DNA from: Akkermansia muciniphila
Lineage (GTDB): Bacteria > Verrucomicrobiota > Verrucomicrobiia > Verrucomicrobiales > Akkermansiaceae
NCBI GenBank assembly: GCA_945901795.1
Contig: CAMDLP010000030.1
Location: 1 to 36,839 of the forward strand
DNA length: 36,839 bases
Reading direction: 5' to 3'
The translations under genes and the position numbers were made by a program. The notes under the pieces were generated by a model that had not been told where the DNA came from, made no database searches, and worked only from the letters and a program-made list of their open reading frames with translations. Of this stretch, positions 1-8,400 are shown piece after piece (the stretch's first letter is position 1; each line of letters opens with the position of its first letter).

Positions 1-586
1 AGGTAAGCACCGCGATCGACATCCTGTCTCTCGGTCACCCTCCGTCGTGGCGACGGGCGGAACCTATTCCGACCCGCCGACGCGGGTCAATCCATTTTGT
101 CGGGTTTTTTGAAAGTTTTTACGAAAACGGCGCAACTCGCTGATTATGAATAAGTAATTTACCCAATAGTCCGCGTATTTAGAGATTGAGACATTTGTTC
201 CCGATGCTCTTTTCGCTTTTTTCCCGCTACGCCCATATGGGCGCTGATCCGGAAGTCGCACGTTATATCGTCCTGCCCCACTGCCAGTTCCCGGGGCGGG
301 AAGCCGACCTAACGATCTATCCGAACGATCGACTGCCTGCTGTGTCCAGTCCTCGCCAGGCGGGGTTTCGCCACGGTGGGTCTTAAGCGCTTGCGAAGTA
401 GCCTTGGCGTGATCGGCGATGCGTTTCCCATGGGTTTTATTCCATCGGAAACTTTCGTGCGTTGCGTCTTGCTGTCCGCAGCCTGGCTTTTTGCGGCTGA
501 AAAATGCGCCAATCATTTTGCGCGGTTGAACCTTGGTTATTTGATGCTGCCATTTCCCAGCCGTTTTGCCAGATTCCCGCCGCCCC
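1..586. other. No confident gene; AT-richer leader region before the CLC gene
   Basis: I see no recognisable coding region here. The minus strand stays open from 516 down to 64 (150 codons from an ATG at 516), but the product is Arg/Gly/Ser-rich, matches nothing I know and has no convincing ribosome binding site. A 7-bp hairpin (GACCCGC, four-base loop, GCGGGTC) lies at 71-88, with a T-rich stretch some 20 bases further on. It could be a weak terminator for a gene left of the window. A GCCCATATGGGC palindrome lies at 231-242. Positions about 100-240 are AT-richer than their surroundings, which suggests an old insertion edge or a promoter region. Confidence 0.4.
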
Positions 587-1831
587 ATGACCCGGCTACC
601 CTCCCAGCTCCTCGCCACCCTTCGGTGGATCGCCATTCTCGTCCCGCTGGCTGTCGCCGTCGGCTCCGCGTCCGCGTTTTTCCTGTGGGCGCTTGATGCC
701 GTCACCCGGATCCGCTTCGCCAATCCCGGCTTGCTCTTTCTCCTCCCCGTCAGCGGCCTGTTCGTGGGCGCGATTTACCAAATCTATGGCAAGTCCGCCA
801 GCGGCGGCAACAACCTGCTCATCGACGAAATTCACCAGCCCGGCGCGGGAGTTCCAAAGCGGATGACCCCGTTGATCCTGTTAGGCACGCTCGTCACCCA
901 CCTGTTCGGCGGCTCAGCCGGGCGCGAAGGCACCGCGCTGCAAATGGGCGGCAGCATCGCCGCCACCTTCGCCCGCATTCTCAAGCTCGACGCCACCCAT
1001 GTCCGCATCCTGCTGATGGCCGGAGTCGCCGCCGGGTTCGGCTCCATTTTTGGCACGCCCGTCGCCGGAGCCGTCTTTGCGTTAGAAGTTCTCGTTGTCG
1101 GCCGGGTCCAGTACGACGCCCTCATCCCCTGCTTTTTCGCAGCCGTCCTCGCCGACTGGACCTGCCGCGCCTGGGGCATCGGCCACACCCATTATCACGT
1201 CGACGTCTCGGCCGCCGCTTCCGGCATCGACTTCCTGCTGATGGGAAAAGTCGTCCTCGCCGCCGTCGCCTTCGGCCTCGGCAGCAGGCTTTTTTCCACC
1301 CTCTCCCACCGCCTCGGCGATGCGTTCAAAACCTACATCCCTCGCCCCGAACTCCGCCCCGTCGTCGGCGGGCTGCTCGTCATCGGCCTGTTTTTCCTCG
1401 CCGGCACGGGCGACTACCTCGGCCTCGGCGTGCTGGGAAATCGGCCCGACGCCATCACCCTGCCCGCCATGTTCAGCTCCACGGAAATCCCCGCCAGCGC
1501 CTGGGCATGGAAACTCTTGTTCACCGTCATCACCCTCAGCGCCGGCTTCAAAGGCGGCGAAGTCACCCCGCTCTTCTTCATCGGCGCCGCCCTCGGCAAC
1601 TCGCTAGCCCTCGCCCTCGGCGCGCCGGTCGATCTCTTCGCCGCGCTCGGCTTCGTCGCCATTTTCGCCGGAGCCACCAACACCCCGCTCGCCTCCACCT
1701 TCCTCGGCATGGAGCTCTTCGGCGCGGGCAACGGCCTTTACATCGCCGCCGCCTGCCTCGTCGCCTACCGTTGCAGCGGCCGCCAAGGCATCTACACCGC
1801 CCAGCGCCTGCCGCAGGAAATTCACAAGTAA
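587..1831 (+). CDS. CLC-family anion transporter, probably CLC-F type fluoride/proton antiporter
   Basis: This 414-residue polytopic membrane protein belongs to the CLC superfamily. The gating-glutamate motif is GREGT, within a Gly-rich stretch GGSAGREGTALQMGG. The GFGSIFGTPVAGAVFALEV helix and the terminal SGRQGIY segment also fit the family. The canonical chloride motif GSGIP is absent; the equivalent position reads GGNNLLIDEIH. In my memory of the family, Asn or Met at that position together with GREGT marks the fluoride-exporting CLC-F subclass, which detoxifies cytoplasmic fluoride by proton antiport. No C-terminal CBS domains are present. The ATG at 587 was chosen over an in-frame TTG at 566. 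No fluoride riboswitch could be recognised upstream. An ordinary chloride CLC is the main alternative. Confidence 0.85.
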   Translation: MTRLPSQLLATLRWIAILVPLAVAVGSASAFFLWALDAVTRIRFANPGLLFLLPVSGLFVGAIYQIYGKSASGGNNLLIDEIHQPGAGVPKRMTPLILLGTLVTHLFGGSAGREGTALQMGGSIAATFARILKLDATHVRILLMAGVAAGFGSIFGTPVAGAVFALEVLVVGRVQYDALIPCFFAAVLADWTCRAWGIGHTHYHVDVSAAASGIDFLLMGKVVLAAVAFGLGSRLFSTLSHRLGDAFKTYIPRPELRPVVGGLLVIGLFFLAGTGDYLGLGVLGNRPDAITLPAMFSSTEIPASAWAWKLLFTVITLSAGFKGGEVTPLFFIGAALGNSLALALGAPVDLFAALGFVAIFAGATNTPLASTFLGMELFGAGNGLYIAAACLVAYRCSGRQGIYTAQRLPQEIHK

Positions 1832-1884
1832 CTTGCCTGCCACCCGCCACCCGGTTATTTCCTCCCCGCCCTCCGGCACTCCAA

Positions 1885-1956
1885 GCCCCCGTAGTTCAAT
1901 GGATAGAACAAGGGTTTCCTAAACTCTAGATTCAAGTTCGATTCTTGACGGGGGCA
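1885..1956 (+). tRNA. tRNA-Arg (anticodon CCU)
   Basis: The sequence folds into a full cloverleaf of 72 bases. The acceptor stem is GCCCCCG with CGGGGGC, the D stem is GTTC/GAAC, and the T stem is TCAAG/CTTGA around the loop TTCGATT. The anticodon stem AGGGT/ACTCT has one G-T wobble and closes the loop TTCCTAA, giving anticodon CCT at its centre, which reads AGG. The discriminator is A and CCA is not encoded, so CCA must be added after transcription. It lies 53 bases downstream of the CLC gene on the same strand. Confidence 0.93.
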
Positions 1957-1976
1957 CTTGTGGGACAGGGAACTTT

Positions 1977-2245
1977 TCAGTCGATGCGGGCACCGCGAGA
2001 TTCAAGCCATCTCTGTAAAGAACCCGGACTCTCCCGCGAAGGGCGTCCGGCAACGATCCCCTCGATACTGATGTCCTCGTCAAGATCGGGCCAATGAATC
2101 CCCTCTCCGCCCGCGATCAGCCTGAAATTTCCTCTCTCCGCAACAGTGCCGTGGGAGAGGCGCGCTCGATATGGACGTGCGGTGGTTCGTGTCGGTCACC
2201 CGCATAGAAGAAGCGGTAAGGGCCTGAACGCAACACTGTCGGCAT
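1977..2245 (-). pseudogene. Deletion-fused remnant of a DUF4160 / DUF2442 gene pair
   Basis: On the minus strand an ATG at 2245 opens MPTVLRSGPYRFFYAG followed by DRHEPPHVHIER, the signature N-terminus of DUF4160 proteins. After about 29 codons the family match stops near 2160-2167. In another frame the DNA continues as RLSHGTVAERGNFRLI, then GGEGIHWPDLDEDISIEG and AGRPSRESPGSLQRWLESR, ending in a stop at 1977. That second part is the C-terminal half of DUF2442. The two families commonly occur as adjacent genes, DUF4160 first, and have been suspected of acting as a toxin-antitoxin-like pair. One deletion that removed the end of the first gene and the start of the second, with a change of frame, explains the arrangement. 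The original frame stops soon after the junction. Confidence 0.75.
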
Positions 2246-2267
2246 AGCCGGACGCCCGCCCCCCGGC

Positions 2268-2558
2268 TCACCTCCGCCAGAAAACGCCGATGATCATACC
2301 GGCGAGGACCGCGACGCCGAGCAGCCACCAATACCATTTCACGCCGAGCGCGCGGTGTGGCGACTTGCCGAACTCGCGGGCGCAGAAGGCGTCGTAATCG
2401 AAGTCTTCGTCGGGCAGGTCGAGGCCGTCGGCAGATTTGTCCTGCTCCCAGGATTTTTTACCGGGCTTGGGGGATTTTTTCTCACAGCCGGGACACGGAG
2501 CGCCCACGCGGACTTCGCGGGCGCAGAAGGGGCAAATGTAGCTGAGAGTTTCGGGCAT
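2268..2558 (-). CDS. Small zinc-ribbon protein with C-terminal membrane anchor
   Basis: This is a 96-residue protein. The N-terminus CPFCAREVRVGAPCPGC holds two CxxC pairs that would form a zinc ribbon. An acidic, Lys-rich linker follows (about residues 25-70). Near the end a hydrophobic segment, WYWWLLGVAVLAGMIIGVFW, is a single transmembrane helix, leaving the zinc ribbon probably in the cytoplasm. It is transcribed divergently from the ATP-grasp-like gene at 2654, with 95 bases between the starts. Many bacterial genomes carry short zinc-ribbon/TM proteins like this with no assigned role. I cannot name a function. Confidence 0.75.
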   Translation of the reverse strand: MPETLSYICPFCAREVRVGAPCPGCEKKSPKPGKKSWEQDKSADGLDLPDEDFDYDAFCAREFGKSPHRALGVKWYWWLLGVAVLAGMIIGVFWRR

Positions 2559-2653
2559 GACGAGCTGTCTGGAATGAGGACGAGCTTCGGATCGCTTGCA
2601 AGCCGGAAGAATCGCTTGGCAATCCGGCGGCTGGCGTGGAAGTTCGGCGCGGC

Positions 2654-3934
2654 ATGGGATTGAGTCTTTCAGAATTGCGCGATGGGTTGCCGGAGGGCGG
2701 GTTGTTCGGCGGCGGCGCGTGGCGTTGGTCTCCGGAACCGCTGAAATTGAGCCCGGCCGAGGCGCGCCAGATCATGGCGCTCGGTCATCCGCTGGCGCGG
2801 TTCCAACAGGCGTGCGACGCGCTCTACCGGCGCAGCGCGGCGGGGAAGCTGCCGGAGTGGCTGGCGGAGCTGCTAGACGAGGGAAAGCCGGACTGGCTAG
2901 TCAAAATTCAGCGCGAGCCTTCCACCGCGGAGCGATTTCCACGGGTGATCCGGCCGGATTTAATTCTGACGGATTCGGGTTTCGCGATGACCGAGCTGGA
3001 CAGCGTGCCGGGCGGGATCGGGGTGACGGCGTGGCTGTCGCAGGTTTACGCCAAGGCCGGCTTCGACGTATTGGGCGGGCCGGACGGGATGATCGACGGC
3101 TTCCGATCGCTGATGCCGAAGGGCGGCACGGTGCTGGTTTCGGAGGAATCGCGGGATTACCGGCCGGAAATGGAGTGGCTGACCCGCGAGCTGGGCACCG
3201 CGTGGAAGGTGGCATCCGCCGAAGAATACGAACCGAACGGACAGTCGCTCTATCGGTTTTTCGAACTCTTCGACTGGGAGTCGATTCCCGCCGTGAAGCG
3301 GCTCGCCGAGCAGGCGGCTGCCGGGGAAATCGAGATCACGCCGCCCTTCAAGCCGCATCTGGAGGACAAGCTGTGGCTAGCTTTACTGTGGTCGCCGGCG
3401 TTGAAAAAAATCTGGGAGCAGACCCTGCGCGGCAGTCATTTAAAGCGCCTGCGCGAGCTGGTCCCTTTCGGCTGGGTGCTCGATCCCACACCGCTGCCGC
3501 CGCACGCCGCGCTGCCGCGGATCAACGCGCATTCCTGGGAGGAGGTGGCGAATTTCAGCCAGAAGGAGCGCCAGTTGGTGCTCAAGATCAGCGGATTTCA
3601 CGAGACGGCCTGGGGCTCGCGCGGGGTGTTCATCGGCCACGACATGCCGGGGCCGGAATGGTCGCAGCGGCTCCACACGGCGCTGAACGAGTCGGCGGAG
3701 CAGCCGTGGATTTTGCAGGAGTTCCGCGAGGGCCGGCGGATCGAGCACCCGGTTTTCCGGGACGACGGCTCGGTCGAGATGATCCAGGGGCGGGTGCGGC
3801 TTTGCCCTTATTTTTTCACCGACGAGGCGGGCGAAACGAATTTCGGCGGCTGCCTAGCGACGATCGTGCCGGCGGACAAGAAGAAGATCCACGGCATGAG
3901 CGACGGGGCGCTGGTGCCGTGCGTGATGGGCTAA
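2654..3934 (+). CDS. Conserved hypothetical protein, ATP-grasp-like
   Basis: This soluble protein of 426 residues has no signal peptide or membrane segment. The ATG at 2654 (MGLSLSELRDG) is preferred because a GGAAG sequence lies about 10 bases upstream; an in-frame GTG-type start at 2636 gives six more residues. In the C-terminal third, VLKISGFHETAWGSRGVFIG resembles the ATP-binding loop of ATP-grasp ligases. PWILQEFREG, IQGRVRLCPYFF and NFGGCLATIVPAD look like the later strands that hold metal and nucleotide. Further upstream, ELDSVPGGIGVT could be a substrate-binding strand. The fold assignment is my inference from these motifs. The substrate is unknown, and the divergent zinc-ribbon gene gives no clue. 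Confidence 0.8.
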   Translation: MGLSLSELRDGLPEGGLFGGGAWRWSPEPLKLSPAEARQIMALGHPLARFQQACDALYRRSAAGKLPEWLAELLDEGKPDWLVKIQREPSTAERFPRVIRPDLILTDSGFAMTELDSVPGGIGVTAWLSQVYAKAGFDVLGGPDGMIDGFRSLMPKGGTVLVSEESRDYRPEMEWLTRELGTAWKVASAEEYEPNGQSLYRFFELFDWESIPAVKRLAEQAAAGEIEITPPFKPHLEDKLWLALLWSPALKKIWEQTLRGSHLKRLRELVPFGWVLDPTPLPPHAALPRINAHSWEEVANFSQKERQLVLKISGFHETAWGSRGVFIGHDMPGPEWSQRLHTALNESAEQPWILQEFREGRRIEHPVFRDDGSVEMIQGRVRLCPYFFTDEAGETNFGGCLATIVPADKKKIHGMSDGALVPCVMG

Positions 3935-3943
3935 AATCGCGCA

Positions 3944-3977
3944 CAAAAAAAAGCCCGGTGTTGCCACCGGGCTTTTT
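3944..3977. terminator. Bidirectional intrinsic terminator
   Basis: A perfect 8-bp stem, GCCCGGTG (3953-3960) and CACCGGGC (3965-3972), closes a four-base loop. It is flanked by eight A residues on the left and five T residues on the right, so it works as a rho-independent terminator in both directions. It ends the plus-strand gene at 3934 and the convergent minus-strand rpmB, whose stop is at 3996. Confidence 0.93.
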
Positions 3978-3995
3978 GAAAATTTCAACGGGCGA

Positions 3996-4259
3996 TCAGA
4001 TGATGCCGGCCTTCTTGAGCGTCACGAAAGCGCCATTCTTATTGATGGTCTTCAGCGCGCGGCAGCTCAGCTTGATGCGGACAAACTTGCCAAGCTCGGG
4101 AACCCAGATGCGCTTGTTCTGAAGGTTCGGGGAAATGGTGCGCTTCACCACTTTGGTGACGTGACGGCCGATACCGCCCTTTTTCTTGGCCAAACCTGAA
4201 CGGTGGATTTTGCCGCCGGAGCGGACGCGGGTTCCTCGAATACTGCAGATACGTGCCAT
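3996..4259 (-). CDS. rpmB: 50S ribosomal protein L28 (bL28)
   Basis: This 87-residue basic protein is a component of the large ribosomal subunit. MARICSIRGTRVRSG at the start and KRTISPNLQNKRIWV in the middle are typical of bL28, as is the C-terminal SCRALKTINKNG. The N-terminus has Cys at position 5 but lacks the second Cys of zinc-binding L28 forms, so it is a Zn-independent type. rpmG is often next to rpmB in other bacteria and is not adjacent here. A promoter-like element lies 31-58 bases upstream, and the shared terminator is 19 bases downstream, so it may be transcribed alone. Confidence 0.95.
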   Translation of the reverse strand: MARICSIRGTRVRSGGKIHRSGLAKKKGGIGRHVTKVVKRTISPNLQNKRIWVPELGKFVRIKLSCRALKTINKNGAFVTLKKAGII

Positions 4260-4289
4260 AAAAAAATTGGTTGGAGTTGCGGGACGCGG

Positions 4290-4317
4290 AGAATGGCCAC
4301 GAGACCCGACCCGTCAA
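4290..4317 (-). promoter_or_regulatory. Candidate rpmB promoter
   Basis: On the minus strand TTGACG (4312-4317) is followed after 16 bases by CATTCT (4290-4295). The -35 box fits well and the -10 box is weak. The block TTGACGGGTCGGGT closely matches TTGTCAGGTCGGGT in the candidate promoter of the large ribosomal operon at 29400-29427, also with 16-base spacing. That match is the main reason for the call. Confidence 0.45.
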
Positions 4318-4339
4318 GACGAATTCTGCCAATTTCCGC

Positions 4340-5335
4340 TTAAAGTTGCTTCAGCCGGTTTTTCCGCAGCAAATTCAGCCAGCGCTCGATGTCCTTGAAA
4401 ATGACCTCCTTTTTCTCGTCATACATCAGCAAGTGGTAGGCCTGCGGGTAGTTGTGATAGGTTTTCGAGACCCCCGACGGAATCCGGGCGACGAAGCCGC
4501 GGACGTCGGAATCGTTGTTGAAATAGTCCTTTCCGCCGTGCAGGACGAGGCTCGGCGAGCGGAAAGTGGACGCGCAGGCGTTCATGTTTTCAATCAGCCC
4601 GGCAAGCGCGCCGATCATCCGCAAGGTGTATTGCTCGATGGCGTAGGGATTCTTTTTGCTCTGCTCCGCGTGATGGGATGTCTGGGTCATTTGCACGTCC
4701 TGACCACCGGCGAGGGTTTCCAGGGAAATCCGGGCGAGCGGGAGCGTGGTCGCCGCGATTTGCACCAAGCCCGGCGTCCACGCGGGAATGTCGTCGCGGA
4801 ATCGAACGATCGGCGAGGACAGGATCAGGCCGTCGCAAGGCGGATCGCCGACAGGTGACTCGCGCCAGGCATGCGCGGCGATGAGCGCGCCCATGCTTTC
4901 GCCAAACCACACGATTTTCGCATCCGGATGCTGCTCCTGCACCAGTTGGGTGAAGGCGAACAAATCGTGATACCAGTCCTTCGGATCGCCGATGTCGCCG
5001 CGTCGTTCGCGGATCGGATCGCTGCCTTGGCCGCGGACCTCGTAAGCGTAAAGCCCGGTGGCAGGCTGGTATTGGAGAAGATGGTTGCCGAGGTTGGCGT
5101 AGTCGCTGGAAGCACCGCTGAAACCGTGAATCCCGATGAGCACCACGTCAGGCTCGGTGGTTTCTGAAATCCACTTGCGATAACCGAAACGATCGACTTT
5201 CGCCTCGAGCGCGGACTTGGCTCCCGGCGGTTTCTGGTGGTTCACCAGCGTGTATTGAGGAGCGCACGCGACCCCAAAAAGCGCCACCACGCAGGCGGCG
5301 AACCTGCTGATTTTGGAAACCGTAAATCGTGACAC
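4340..5335 (-). CDS. Exported or membrane-tethered alpha/beta hydrolase (monoacylglycerol lipase-like)
   Basis: The protein has the Hydrolase_4 / serine aminopeptidase S33 fold. The oxyanion-hole region is GIHGFSGASSDYANLG, the nucleophile elbow GESMG, the acid probably the Asp in GGKDYFNNDSD, and the catalytic His the one in YPQAYHLLMYDE. YEVRGQGSD matches the D-x-R-G-x-G-x-S region of monoglyceride lipases. The substrate is probably a lipid ester or lysophospholipid. I chose the GTG at 5335 because it puts a signal-like segment (SRFAACVVALFGVACAPQ) at the N-terminus. The Cys there could be lipidated, though the lipobox is imperfect. ATGs at 5377 and 5425 give longer forms, but the longest would cover the promoter-like DNA of the divergent gene. 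The next gene downstream is rpmB, 80 bases away. Confidence 0.87.
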   Translation of the reverse strand: MSRFTVSKISRFAACVVALFGVACAPQYTLVNHQKPPGAKSALEAKVDRFGYRKWISETTEPDVVLIGIHGFSGASSDYANLGNHLLQYQPATGLYAYEVRGQGSDPIRERRGDIGDPKDWYHDLFAFTQLVQEQHPDAKIVWFGESMGALIAAHAWRESPVGDPPCDGLILSSPIVRFRDDIPAWTPGLVQIAATTLPLARISLETLAGGQDVQMTQTSHHAEQSKKNPYAIEQYTLRMIGALAGLIENMNACASTFRSPSLVLHGGKDYFNNDSDVRGFVARIPSGVSKTYHNYPQAYHLLMYDEKKEVIFKDIERWLNLLRKNRLKQL

Positions 5336-5413
5336 GCCGGAAATTTCGCAGAAATCAACGAAAGCGCAATGCCGCATGCCCGCCCTGAAAATGCGTGCCG
5401 CCCTTTCAATAAA

Positions 5414-5444
5414 TTGAATTCCCATCAGCCGGATTTCGTATATG
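5414..5444 (+). promoter_or_regulatory. Possible promoter of the alpha-2-macroglobulin operon
   Basis: TTGAAT (5414-5419) and TATATG (5439-5444) lie in an AT-rich patch before the macroglobulin gene. The 19-base spacing is longer than ideal, though reading the -10 as GTATAT makes it 18. The predicted transcription start would be about 22 bases before the ATG at 5473. It is the only AT-rich stretch between the two divergent genes. Confidence 0.3.
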
Positions 5445-5472
5445 CATGCGATCGGTCCAAACTCCTGTTTTT

Positions 5473-8400
5473 ATGAAAAGCCACCTCCCCGTCATCGCCG
5501 CGATCCTGTCCATCCCGCTGGCCGCGTCCGCCGCTCCCCGACTGGTCGTTTCCACTCCGTCGCTGGTCCCGGAATCGCAAATCGACCTCGTCATCGACTC
5601 GCCCGCCATCGCCATTTCCGAACTCGGAAAAACCACCGACAACACCTGGCTCGACATCCTGCCCGCGTTGCCCGGCAAGCTGCGGTGGAAGGCGCAGAAC
5701 ATCGCGCAATTTATTCCCGCGCAAGCTCCGGCGATCGGCGCGACTTACACGTTTTCGATCCCGAAAAACCACACCCATCTCGACCAGTCCGCCGTCCCCG
5801 CCGGGAAATTCGCCACGCTCACCAGCGATCCGTTCCGCGTCATCACCGCCAACGCCCCTAACCGCTGGTCATCGGACTACTCGCCCTCAACTGGCGCGTG
5901 GCTGATCGTTTTCAACGACGCCGTCGATCCCGCGGCCGCCGCGGCGTTTGTCTCGTTCAGCTCGAATTCCGGCCAGCGCGTCGCCGCCCGCCTCGAGCCC
6001 GCCACCGTCGAGCGCGCCGGTTATTATGCCAACCAATACAAGCCGTGGGCGGCGAGATTTCCTAACCACGTCACTCCCGAAACCACGCCCGAGAGCCCGG
6101 CACCTAACATTATCGTCGCCACGCCCGTCTCACCACTTCCCGTCGGCAACGGCTGGGAGGTCTCCGTGCTCAAGAACCTGCCCAATCTATCCACCACCGC
6201 CCGCCTCGCCGAAGACAGCGGCTATGAAATCGGCAAAATCGAGCCCTTCAAAATCGCCGACATCAAACCGCGAGTCGCCGCCGATAAGCCCCGCCGGGTG
6301 ATCATCCACCTCAACCAATCCGCCCCGGAAAAACTGCCGGCAGACTTTCTGGAAACCTGCATCGAGATCTCCCCGCGCCCGGAAAATCTCCGGGCCGAGG
6401 CCGACGGACGGGAGATCGAACTTTCCGGAAATTTCTCCGACGACGACACCTACACGGTCACTCTCAAGCCCCCCTTCACCTCCAGGGGCGGCCTCCAACT
6501 CGCCGGCGCATTGGCCAAGAAAATCACCTTCGAGCACCTCAAGCCGCACATCGCGTTTCCATCCGAGGACGTCGGCCAACTTGCTAACGGAAACCGCAAA
6601 TACCGGATGCTCACCCTCAATCTGGAGAGCGCCCGCGTCCGCATCAAGAAACTCGCCGGCGCCGATCTCATCCGCGCCTTCCAAGGCTACCGCCATTTCA
6701 CCGGCAACGGGCCTAACGGCGAATCGATCCGACCCACCGCCCTCGTTCCCTATCCGTTGATCGTCGGCACCCCCGTCGCGGATCTGGAAATCCCCCTCGG
6801 CAACCCGATCGACACCACCAAAATCATCACCTTGAATTGGGATGAAGTCCTTCCCAAAGACACGCGCTACGGCGTGCTTTTCGTCGATGCCTCGGGAAAA
6901 TGCCACGCGACTTGCGACACCGAGAACCGCCCGACAACTCAGGCGATCCTCCAACTAACCGACATCGGCCTCGCCTGGAAGCTGACCTCGCAGGAGGCCA
7001 TGATCTACGCGTTTTCCTGCGACACCGGCGCGCCTCTTCCCGGCGTGAAACTCCAACTTTACGGCGAGGACGCCGCCGCGCTCGAGTCCGCCAGCACCGA
7101 CGCCTCCGGGCTCGCCACAATTCCCCGCTCCGAGGCCGTCCGCCACCTCCACGCGTCGCTCGGCGCAGACAGCTACCTAACCGCGTTCGACTCCTCGCTC
7201 GAAACCGTCGGCCTCTGGCATTTCCCGGTCCGCTACACTTGGAACAACCCCGCCGAAGCCCCGCGCAAAGCGTTCCTCTTCACCGACCGCTCGCTTTACC
7301 GCCCCGGCGAAACCGTCCGCGTCAAAGGCATCGTCCGCACCCAGCGCGGCAACGCCATCGAGCCCGCGAAACCCGGCCCGGCGCGCGTCGTCATCATTGA
7401 TCCCACCGAGAAGGAAATCCACACCCGTCCCGTCACGATCTCAGAAAATGGCTCCTTCGATTTCACCTACCCGCTGCCGTCCGGAAAAACCGGCACCCAC
7501 CTGATCCGCCTCGAATACCCCGAGGAACTCGCCGAAGCCGCAGCGCTCGAGGACCAGTGGCAAAAACAAGAAGCCCTCCTCGCCAGCGCCCGCTTCGAGA
7601 TTCCGCTGCGCGTCGAGGAGTTCCGCCGCAACGCCTTCGAGGTCGTGCAAACCATCCCCACGCCCGCGCCCGGCGCCGCTAACATTTCCGTGGATCTCAC
7701 CGCTAAATATTACCAAGGCCAGCCCGTCGCCGCCGGCCAGGTAAAATATTTCAGCCGCGTCACCGCGCAAAACCCCTACCCCGAGCGCTTCCGGGATTTC
7801 CTCTTCGGAAACCACCGCACCAATGACTGGGCCTACTGGTATCACTACTTCGGCTACCGCGACGAGGAAGGCTCCGAAGCCCAAATCTCTCAGAACCAAG
7901 GCGAGACCCTGCTTTCCGCCGACGGCAAGGCCTCTCTATCCGTCGCCATCCCGCAGGCGGAATTCCCGACCTCCCGCGAAGTCGTCATTTCCTCCGAGGT
8001 CACCGATGCGAACCACCAAACACTAACCTCCGCCGCCACCACCACGGTGCATCCCGCGAGTGTTTACGTCGGCGTTTCCAGAATCGACAGCCTCGTCCGC
8101 GCGGGCGACGCAGTGCCGCTGAAAATCGTCGCCATCGACCCTAACGGCGAGCCCTTTCCCGGTGCCGTGAAAGTCACCGCCACGCTCACCCGCGAGGTGA
8201 ATTCCGCGGTGAAATCCCGCATGGATTCCGGCGCGACGACCACGCGAAACAACGTCGAGGAGGAAACCATCTCCACCACCGAACTCAGCCTCGACCCCGC
8301 CGCTTCCGCCGGACAAGGCGCCGCCCTAACCGTCACACCCAAGTCCAACGGCCGCCACTTCCTCACCCTCCGCGGCACCGACCCGGACGGCCGCGCCTTC

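Noticed and set aside
386-586. Possible fluoride riboswitch (GGCGATG at 416-422) before the CLC gene
   Set aside because: The downstream conserved parts of the crcB motif, including a CTGATG followed by the CTAC-type segment and the pseudoknot partner, could not be found at a suitable distance.
64-723. Long open minus-strand frame (219 codons, or 150 from the ATG at 516) before and into the CLC gene
   Set aside because: Its upstream part overlaps the well-supported CLC coding sequence, the product is low-complexity and basic, no family resemblance or ribosome binding site is seen. A small real gene in 64-516 cannot be fully excluded.
2596-4122. 508-codon plus-strand frame overlapping the ATP-grasp-like gene and rpmB
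   Set aside because: Arg/Gly/Ala-rich out-of-frame reading that runs through the terminator at 3944-3977 and antisense to rpmB.
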